DNA from: Zygnema cylindricum
Taxonomy: Eukaryota > Streptophyta > Zygnematophyceae > Zygnematales > Zygnemataceae
Reading direction: 5' to 3'
Length of the DNA stretch: 64,000 nt
Assembly (NCBI GenBank): GCA_037447655.1
Contig: JBBHKE010001694.1
Location: 248,001-312,000, forward strand
The notes under the pieces are model-generated. The model ran no database searches, was not told where the DNA came from, and worked only from the letters and a program-made list of their open reading frames with translations. Within the stretch, counting starts at the first letter, position 1. Every line of letters begins with the position of its first letter. Positions 56,348 through 64,000 of the stretch are shown one piece after another. A program made the translations under genes and the position numbers.

Positions 56348-56500
56348 GTGAGGCGAGCGGCGGAAATTACGGCGTCTCCTACGGCGGCTTCTTTGAGTCG
56401 TTTTGCGTCATTTGTGCGCGCGTATGTTTATTTGTCCTCCACTCCGTCTTCATAAGGAAGCTGCCGTTGGAGACGCCGTAAATTCCGCCTCTCACTGAAA
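56348..56500. other. Spacer with inverted and partial repeat units
   Basis: CG-rich stretch after the 48-bp array, including the hairpin partner and one stray unit-like segment. No gene seen. Confidence 0.5.
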
Positions 56501-57010
56501 CCTGAAATAGAATTAACATTACTAATTTTCCTTTGACGTTAATTACAGTTCTTGTAAATTAGCGTTAAGAAATTATGATGTACGCATTTTTGAATAGTGT
56601 GGTGTACATAAGGTATTCGTACAGCGATGTATTTCGTTACGTAAAATCGTACTGAAAATGTAGTTAACATATGTCGGTTGCATACAGAATTGCGATTAGA
56701 AAATATTGCTACCTATTTTAGTGTATAAGTATGAATGGCGTATTAATTATTAACATGGAAACCCAAATTAGAATTATGGATTAATTATAGTAAAAGGACT
56801 AGACGATGTACAGAGTGTCAAATTTTGTACTTCTACCTATTTTACTGTATATATAATTACGGCAAATCCGGTGTACCTAAATCTACGTTATGGATCGATT
56901 AGAATTAAACTTTTTTTTTAAATGTTGCCAAACTCAAGTTATCATTTATAACACTACTTAATTATTAACACACTAATAATTTGTGATTGCTAATAACAAT
57001 TCAAGGTATA
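56501..57010. mobile_element. MITE (copy 4, reversed, left end lost)
   Basis: 56501-56565 is the reverse complement of 7483-7555, and the right end CTAATAACAATTCAAGGTATA (56990-57010) is a decayed TIR. The other TIR is replaced by the tandem-repeat region. Confidence 0.6.
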
Positions 57011-57107
57011 CTTTACTCCGTGCGTTTTATGCACATAGGACATCTATGGTTTGAACACGACTACTACGGCCACATTTTTTTTCCTACGGATCTTGATGAT
57101 GAGTAGG

Positions 57108-57288
57108 TACACCGTGTATCACTATCAGGAATAATGTATTTTTTGCCACTTAAAACATCTTTTCTCCATACACAGTTGTCTGAACCTTTCAATCGCAACC
57201 CTCAAATTCACAATCCAACATTTGTGTACGAAGAAAATATGTTTTAAAAGACGAAAAAAACATTACACTAATAGCGATTCACGGTATA
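57108..57288. mobile_element. MITE (copy 5, 181 bp)
   Basis: TACACCGTGTATCACTATCA at the left and CTAATAGCGATTCACGGTATA at the right, TA at both ends. Non-coding. Confidence 0.65.
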
Positions 57289-57342
57289 CTTACGGGCAGT
57301 ACATTGTGTACCGTGTTGAAAAAGGGTATTTTATATTATATC

Positions 57343-58502
57343 TGTTGAAATTTATGTATTTTTTAGGTTTGAAATAGAAAAATAAAAGAAAGAGAAAACA
57401 ACAAAGGCAGTCGGCTTCTACCTCAACTCTCTAATTCCCCACACTTGTCGCAGTTACTGAAGACTGTAGAGGGAGGGAGTCAGAGCCATGGCAACCTATG
57501 CTGTCCAAGGAGACAGAGAATAGGCTAGATACTTAGTCTGTACCAAACGGGCTGTCGGCACCATGATTTGATCCTGGTACCTACCGTCCGACAAACCAAC
57601 CGATAGTCGGTGGCCTTATCATATACTCTAGAAGGAATGTTAAGAGATATTGGGTAAGATAGATAATTAAATGTTTACAGATGGAAGATTCCATTTAACT
57701 ATAAAACAACACCCTAAAACATATAACTCATTGTACCTTATATACCGTACGAAATAAATATTACAGACATTTATTTCGACGGTCCGTATCAAAAGCCGAC
57801 TTTGATCGACAGCCATGGTGCGAGCCAAAATTCCAGAATGGCCGCCTTGGCCGTTTTTTGGATGCTGCCACTCCAGATGACACGTGGCAATATATTACGG
57901 GTTTACGGAATCTCCGGACTCCACGACAACAGGTTCGAATGTGACAAATGTCACAGTTATAGCCATGCCGTACAAATGTCGTACAAAAAGTAATGCGGCA
58001 CCTGTACTTTTATGTACCGTACAGTCCTTTGATTAGTCGCATACTTCAGTAGTAGAGGGTTTAGAGAGGGGTTTAGGACTTAGAAAAACTAGTAGGTAGC
58101 CGCCTCTCTCCAAGAGTGATTTTGTATTTAGAGACCATCTTTGGCCAACCATAACTAACTGCTTAGAAGAGCTAATTTCAGAGATTTTTTTTGTTGCCGA
58201 CTCAGGCAAGTCCAGGCTACACAAGGGTATAGTCGGTCAGAGTCTTTGTTTGAATAGGTGACGGTATTTATAAGGGAAAGTCAAAGTGGGGGAATGTGTC
58301 CAAATACTCATATTTTAACTTTGCATTCTGTGGGGGAACTAAGCACACAAAAAGTCTTCTTTCACAAGGGTGAAGTTGTATAATGGTTTTGACTGTCAAG
58401 GTGTCAGTCATTTGGGTTTATATAACGTTAGAGTTCACACTATCTAGATAGGCTTCTTTGAATCTGCGATTTCTGTAAGGGAATAGACCTCATAGAATTA
58501 CA
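57343..58502 (+). repeat. Copia family C 5' LTR
   Basis: 1,160 bp, TGTTGAAATTTATG...TAGAATTACA, related to the solo LTR at 42332. Antisense tRNA-like module at about 57547-57630; GTAC block around 57965-58050. Confidence 0.8.
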
Positions 58503-58517
58503 AGTTATGGGCCCACC
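58503..58517 (+). other. Half-tRNA PBS with Gag start codon
   Basis: AGTTATGGGCCCACC follows the LTR directly. The ATG at 58507 opens a 129-codon Gag frame, so the start codon overlaps the PBS. Confidence 0.8.
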
Positions 58518-59146
58518 ATCTAGGGTGCCTATGTTTGATGGAACAAACTTCACTTATTATGAATTTATGATGAACAGATTGCTTTTCGAAAAACACTTAT
58601 GGGGAATTGTATCGGGACAAGTACGGTGTCCGCCACTAGGCTTCGGTGGCACTCACTATGGAGATTCATTTGGGACTTCCCAGAAAACCAACCAGAGTTC
58701 AGATGCAACTGAAGGTGAAGGGCAAATCGTTGCCATGGAAGGGGGAAAAGGGGAGAAGTATGAACAAACACCTATGGTGAGGGGAGCTAGGCTCTCGGCT
58801 ACGGTTCCACTTAGGGGTATAATTAAACTAAAAATTGAAGAAAATGAAATAAAATTTGGGAGTATAAAACACTATAGCAAAACATCTTATGCTTAGAAAC
58901 GAGTCTAAATCCATATTTGTCACTCTTATAGCTTTAACCAAATCTTCCCAAATCTGGGAAACACTAATTACGACTTATAAGAATAAGACAATACAGGGGC
59001 AGCAATTAGTAAATCAGAAAATAAAAGCCTATGTTTATAAAGGCGGTAGCATGATAGAGTTTTGCAATAATATTGCTAGATTATATGTTGAGTTTGCTAG
59101 TGCAGGTTATGTAGAATCTGAGGTTAGAAAAATTAACACAGTAATC
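58507..59146 (+). pseudogene. Copia family C gag, truncated
   Basis: The first frame (58507-58896) opens MGPPSRVPMFDGTNFTYYE, the Gag N-terminal box, with LLFEKHLWGIVSGQVRCPP. After a frame change near 58890 the second (58889-59194) continues with SQIWETLITTYKNKTIQGQQ and GGSMIEFCNNIARLYVEFA. It is cut at about 59146 by a minus LTR; the last residues of the second frame are LTR-encoded. No pol remains. Confidence 0.8.
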
Positions 59147-59986
59147 TGCAATTCTGTGTCCTCCATTGGACTACAGAATACAGGAAGCCTCTAGATAGTA
59201 TTTAACTAACCCACTTTAAGCCACGACCACTTCTGCCCAAGAAGGCAAACTGACAATTTGACTGCACCCCTGTGCAGCCTGGACTCCCTTGAGTCCGTAG
59301 CAAAAAGAATCACTGAAAACGGCCAACCAACCGATAAGTTATGAGGCAGTAAAAATGCCAATTTGTACAAACTCTCAAAGGGAGAGGTGACTACCTACCA
59401 AAATTTTCTAAGTCCTGATTCTCTCTAATAACTCCTATCTACTGAAGTACGGACCAATCAGATTACTGTATCGTACACAAAAGTACTACTGCCGATGTAC
59501 CTTTTGTACGGCCTATGTACGACAAGGCTATTAAGTGGACGCGTGTCCGCTTTTCACTCGTCCATACGTTCCTCGGAATTCCTATGACCGAATGTCATCT
59601 CTCCACGTGGCTTCAGGTCATGCCACATCACAAAACGCCAAAGTGACCACTCCGAGATTTCGGCGATGATGTGCGTCGTTGGATTTTATGCGAAACGCAA
59701 TCTTAGCCGTAATAAATACTTGCGCGACATTTGTTCTGATGTCGAAATGAAATGCGTGGTATCCGTTTTGAATTAGTGCCGTTCGACGTACTTTATAAAA
59801 CTGAATCTATGTACGCCGTATACATTTCTAGTTAAATGAATTTTATCCACCCGAACTAAATATATATCTATCACATACCATATCACTTACCATTGGTCCT
59901 AGTCTATTAGGATAAAGCTGACCGCTACCGGTCAACTTGACGCACCGCAGGTACCGGGATCAAATCTCTGGTCCGTCAAGTATATT
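59147..59986 (-). repeat. Copia LTR (A2-like), minus orientation, truncated
   Basis: Its inner end (TGCAATTCTGTGTCC on the plus strand) is at 59147. It parallels 35220-36043 in reverse, including the tRNA-like module (59900-59981, GGGATCAAATCTC). It is cut by the gypsy LTR at 59987. If it is whole outside the window cannot be seen. Confidence 0.8.
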
Positions 59987-60479
59987 TGTAACAGGGTTAC
60001 AGAATTGGGTACTTAGTAGTTAGGGCTAGGCTGTTATAGTTGCGATTTCAGAGTAGCGCAGTTGCGATGCCAGAGCAGCGCAGCTGCGATTCAGACCAGC
60101 GCAGCATAGCAGCATAGCAACTTAGCGGCGTAGCAGAGCAGCATAGCAACGCCGCAATTGTGTAGATTGAACTGTATAGTTCTAGAAGGAAGTTTGGATA
60201 GATCTTGGATTGGCCGCGAAGGTCCACGTGTACAGCTGTATAGTACTAAGTTGACCAGCAGTTAGCTAGTTTAAATAGTCAGGTAGACCTAGTGAATAGG
60301 ACACCGGAAGTAGACCTGAAATAGACTTACGCAGCTAGCGCAACCTTGTACTCTCTTTCAAGTAACAAAGCCCAACTTTGTCTGTGAGTTCTGTGTGCTC
60401 TTGCTGTTGCTACGGGGAGATCCTTGGTATTTTCCACTGTGCATTGTGACGTATTGTGGGTGTTGTTACCTCTTTTACA
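59987..60479 (+). repeat. Ty3/gypsy 5' LTR
   Basis: 493 bp, TGTAACAGGGTTACAG...CTCTTTTACA, followed after one base by a PBS. It contains a GCAGC-rich stretch (60055-60155, repeated AGCGCAG and AGCATAGCA words). Confidence 0.85.
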
Positions 60480-60480
60480 C

Positions 60481-60493
60481 TGGTATCAGAGCC
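60481..60493 (+). other. PBS of the gypsy element
   Basis: TGGTATCAGAGCC, complementary to the 3' end of initiator tRNA-Met, the usual primer for plant gypsy elements. Confidence 0.9.
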
Positions 60494-60513
60494 ATTACCC
60501 GTGACTCGACAGC

Positions 60514-62757
60514 ATGGATGAACACGGTGTATCTACTACAGAAATGTTGGCGCAAGTTCTCAGGGAGTTAGAAAGTGTGAGATTATAGAATGCGCAGCTA
60601 AGTAACAGCGTCATGGCCTTGGAGACGCGTCTAGGGGAACGACCTCATGGAGGCATCGAGAGAGATTCCCGGAGACCGAAATTACGGCTTCCTGACGAGT
60701 TTGACCCTGCAAGACACAAGAACCTTGACTCATGGCTATTCTCCGTGGCGAACTATCTCGAGAATTTTCTTAGCCTATCGGATCGTGAGAAGATTCACTA
60801 CGCGGGTGGTCTTCTTAAAGGGGCAGCGGGGGCTTGGTGGAGAACGTTGGTAGAGGACGATGAGACACCGACCGTTTGGGCGCTCTTCGTTCAACTCCTC
60901 CGCGACACTTGGCAGCCTGTCAACACGGTGAAGGAGGCGAGAGATAAGATCGCGGTATTGAAGCAACGAACTTCCGTGATGGAGTTTACGCAGAGGTTCT
61001 TGGAGTGCAAGGTCCAAATACCTACGATGACGGAGGACGAAGCTGTGGATCGTTTCGTGAAGGGGCTTAAGTCGTCTATTCGTAGAGATGTGGAGCAATG
61101 GCTTGCTCGGGAAAGCACAACTCCTCCTCTCTCAGCAATCATCAAGTTTGCGGAGCGGACCGATTCGGTCAACTTCAACCTCCGGAGACCTTATCACTAC
61201 GGGTCGAGCAGTAGCGGAGGAAACCGACGAGACGAAGGTCCAACCCCCATGGAGCTCGGCGCAATTAATGAGGATAAGGAAGCGGTCAACGTCCTGCGGA
61301 AAAAGAAGAAAACCACCAAGACCAAGACCAATGACTTGTCCCCCGAGGAAATCCAACGGAGGAGGCAAAATGGCCTATGCTTCCAGTGCGGTTCTCCGGA
61401 TCACATGGCTCGGGAGTGTCCAAAACGGAAAGACCCCAAAAAGGGAAAACTTACCGTTATGAGGTTAGCCGGAGAAGGAGGTGACCCTTTGATATTTCGG
61501 GGTCAAATAGGAGTGAGTGCAGCTGACTTCATGGTGGACTCCGGAGCGTCGGGGAACTTCATTAACGAGGCGACGGTGAAAAGGTTGAAACTTCCTCTTG
61601 TGGTACTACATAATCCTCAGTCGGTGCAATTGGCCGACGGCAGTTCCCTATCAATCACCCATCGTACCCCGAGGTTGCGCGTCGGCATTGGGAAATTCCG
61701 ATGGTACGACACGCTTCATGTATTACCTCTTGGGGATCATGAGGTAATATTGGGGAAGCCGTGGCTGCAAAAATGGAATCCGATGATTGACTGGAGAAGT
61801 GGCGCCATGAGAGTGAAGAAAGGTGAAGAAGAGTTTGAGGTAACAGCGGGAGCGGCTGGTAAGGGAACGGAAGAGGGACGCCTGCTTTCGGCCTTACAGC
61901 TTAAGAGGGCACTTAAGAAAGGGGAAATGATTTATATGGCGGTCGTCCAGCCAATGGAGGAGGCGAAGGAGGAGATCCCGGAAGAATGGAAAAAGAAGGA
62001 CCCCGACTTCGACTCCAAAGAAAGTGACGACATTGGAAAGACTTCCGAAGAGGCCCCGGAAGTCGTGTCAAAACTTCTCGAGGAGTACGCAGATGTATTT
62101 CCCCCGAAGCTCCCCGAAGGATTACCTCCGAAGCGCGAAGTGGATCATAAAATAGAGCTTGTTCCTGGAGCGGTACCTCCGGCTAATCGGATGTACAAGA
62201 TGAGCTACACCGAGTTGGACGAATTGAAAAAGCAACTCGCGGAGTTGGTCGAAGCCGGAGCAATCGAACCAAGCAAGTCACCGTATGGAGCCCCTGTTCT
62301 CTTTGTGAACAAGAAAGATGGAGGGTTCCGTATGTGTATAGATTACCGAGCGCTGAACAAGTTAACGGTGAAGAATGCGTACCCCCTACCGAGGATAGAC
62401 GAATTGTTGGATCGACTTCGAGGTGCCAAATATTTTCCGAAAATAGACTTGCGGAGCGGCTACCACCAGATCAGAATTGCCGAGGAGGATGTGGAAAAGA
62501 CGGCGTTCAGAACTCGATACGGTCATTTTCAGTTTCGAGTAATGCCGTTCGGGTTGACTAACGCACTGGCGACCTTTATGCATTTAATGAATTCCATCTT
62601 CCGACAATATCTGGACGCATTCGTGATCGTCTTCCTAGATGACATATTGGTGTATAGCCGAACGCAGGGGGAGCATGTGAAGCACTTACGGACGGTCCTC
62701 CAAGTCCTTCGGGAGCATAAGTTATACGCAAAAAGAAGTAAATGTGACTTCTTTTAA
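60514..62757 (+). pseudogene. Ty3/gypsy gag-protease-RT, with premature stop and frameshift
   Basis: The likely Gag start is ATG at 60514 (MDEHGVSTTEMLAQVL), but a TAG at 60586-60588 stops it at codon 25. The same frame is open from 60613 for 714 codons. From 60613: retrotransposon Gag domain (about 20-190, [13 protein letters not shown] and [14 protein letters not shown]), zinc knuckle [14 protein letters not shown] (about 256-269), protease [12 protein letters not shown] (about 303-314), and RT (about 520-714) with [30 protein letters not shown] and [10 protein letters not shown] (catalytic LDD). The frame ends at 62755-62757 where one extra T in a T-run shifts it. Likely chromovirus-like; the C-terminal chromodomain region is off the window. 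Confidence 0.85.
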
Positions 62758-63840
62758 GGAGAAAATTGACTTTCTAGGCCATGTGGTGAGCCGGGACGGG
62801 ATCGCAGTGGACCCCAACAAGACTAGAGCAGTAAAGGAGTGGCCGCAGCCGGCGAATATAACGGAGTTACGAAGCTTTCTCGGACTATGCTCCTATTATC
62901 GACGTTTTGTCGAGGGTTTCGCAAAAATCGCCGCACCGCTCACGGAATTGCTCAAGAATGATGCGCCCTATGATTGGAAAGCGGCGCAAGAAACAGCCTT
63001 TAACACGCTAAAGGAGCGGTTGGTTACCGCCCCTGTGTTAGCTGTTCCCGATCCGGATTTACCTTGGACGGTAATTACCGACGCTAGCGATATGGATATT
63101 GGAGCGATCCTTATGCAAGATCAAGGAAAAGGCCTTCAACCCATCGCCTACGACAGTCGTAAACTAAAGGCAGCAGAGTTGAACTGGGCTACCCATGAGA
63201 AGGAAACAATAGCTATTATCAATGCGCTGGAGGTTTGGAAGTGTTACGTTCAGGGAAAACGGATCACGGTTATCACGGATCACCACGCCATAGAATATCT
63301 CCAAACCCAGCCGAAGTTGTCCAAGAAACAAGTGCGCTGGATGACGTTCTTACAAACCTTCTGTCCGGAACTTGTTATTGAATATAAGCCGGGCAAAACG
63401 AACCCGGCGGATGCGCTGTCAAGACGACCTGACGTCGCTGCGCCGGCAGCGGAGCAACAACCGCAAGCACCGCAGCAGAGGAACGGAGACTCTGTGAAAG
63501 AGAAAAGCGCAGCGTTGACCGAAGCGCAAGATCAGAAGCTCAGCGCAGTCACCAGTACGGTGCAAGTGGACGAACAGTGGTTAAATCGGATAAAGGCCGC
63601 CTACGACGACGATGATTCACTCAAGGAACTTATCAAACGAAAAGTACTTGTTCGAACCGCCAATGATATGTGGCGGTACAGACCGAGTAAGACAACACGG
63701 CTATATGTGCCGACAAATACGGCACTTCGTCACGCAATTCTTCACATGAGTCACGACGATCCGCTCAGTGGACATTTTGGACGAGATAAAACAACCGCAC
63801 GTGTCGCTGAAGCGTATTACTGGCCAAACATGACCTCGAG
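62758..63840 (+). pseudogene. Ty3/gypsy RT end, RNase H and integrase zinc finger
   Basis: In the next frame (open 62744-63868) RT continues as [19 protein letters not shown] and [16 protein letters not shown]. RNase H follows with [17 protein letters not shown] (first catalytic Asp), [16 protein letters not shown] and [13 protein letters not shown], then [14 protein letters not shown]. After a linker the integrase H2C2 finger begins [17 protein letters not shown]. Around 63837 one extra A shifts the frame again. Confidence 0.85.
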
Positions 63841-64000
63841 ACATTGCAGAATATGTCCGGACGTGTGACTCGTGTAATAGAAACAAATCTGATTCAGGGC
63901 AACAAGGTCTGTTACACCCCCTCCTAATACTATCTGTTCCTTGGGAGGCGATCTCGATGGATTTTATCGTGGCCCTTCCCCTGACGAAGGAAGGCTACGA
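63841..64000 (+). pseudogene. Ty3/gypsy integrase core, start (runs off the window)
   Basis: In the third frame used, the finger is completed by [12 protein letters not shown] and the core begins with SMDFIVALPLTKEGY, carrying the first catalytic Asp. The sequence ends at the window edge, so the rest of integrase and the 3' LTR are not visible. Confidence 0.8.

Overview
This is a repeat-dense window from a large eukaryotic nuclear genome, most likely of the green plant lineage. The reasons are Ty1/copia elements with plant-type Gag/Pol motifs, a chromovirus-like Ty3/gypsy element, MITEs, and a 26-nt stretch that matches the initiator tRNA-Met sequence of land plants as I remember it. The half-tRNA priming of the copia elements and the strong GTAC richness are unlike typical seed plants, so a non-seed plant or streptophyte alga is my guess; the species cannot be fixed from sequence alone.

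Left flank (1-7.7 kb): the 5' part of one probable host gene on the minus strand. A very GC-rich, Gly/Pro-rich first exon (3427-2138), a 1.6-kb intron and a 477-bp second exon (526-50) join in phase 0, and the gene runs off the left edge. Upstream lie GTAC-rich spacer, a candidate Harbinger-type TIR element (5899-6617) and two members of a TA-flanked MITE family.

Core (7.7-46.6 kb): a Russian-doll nest of copia elements that can be unpicked by target-site duplications (TSDs). A copia gag (pieces at 9973-10196 and 45982-46565) was split by a copia provirus (10197-45976, TSD AGAAT/AAAAT), now LTR-internal-LTR-internal-LTR. Its first LTR was split by a minus-strand copia (10965-23096, TSD TCTTG/TCTTA), whose gag was split by a non-coding LTR element dimer (16236-22355, TSD GGATG). 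The second internal region was hit by a chimeric minus-strand element (29727-33010, TSD AGACC), a plus-strand copia (33965-41389, TSD GTTTG/ATTTG, itself carrying a solo LTR at 35006-36043) and a solo LTR (42332-43516). No copia here is intact.

Right flank (46.6-64 kb): AT-rich and GTAC-rich spacer, a diverged LTR related to the non-coding dimer, then a gag-only LTR retrotransposon (52594-56071, TSD TTAGC, LTRs about 99% identical) sitting inside a MITE (52131-56107). A 48-bp tandem repeat, more MITEs, a truncated copia (57343-59146), a minus LTR fragment, and a young Ty3/gypsy element (59987 to the edge) with one premature stop and two frameshifts follow.

Most notable biology: the copia families and the non-coding dimer carry a primer-binding site complementary to the anticodon arm of initiator tRNA-Met (half-tRNA priming, as known for Drosophila copia). 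In several copies the Gag AUG lies inside that site, opposite the CAU anticodon. At 32358-32383 a longer piece of the tRNA itself appears to be fossilised. LTRs of several families also carry an antisense tRNA-like module with a B-box, and a conserved GTAC-rich promoter block.
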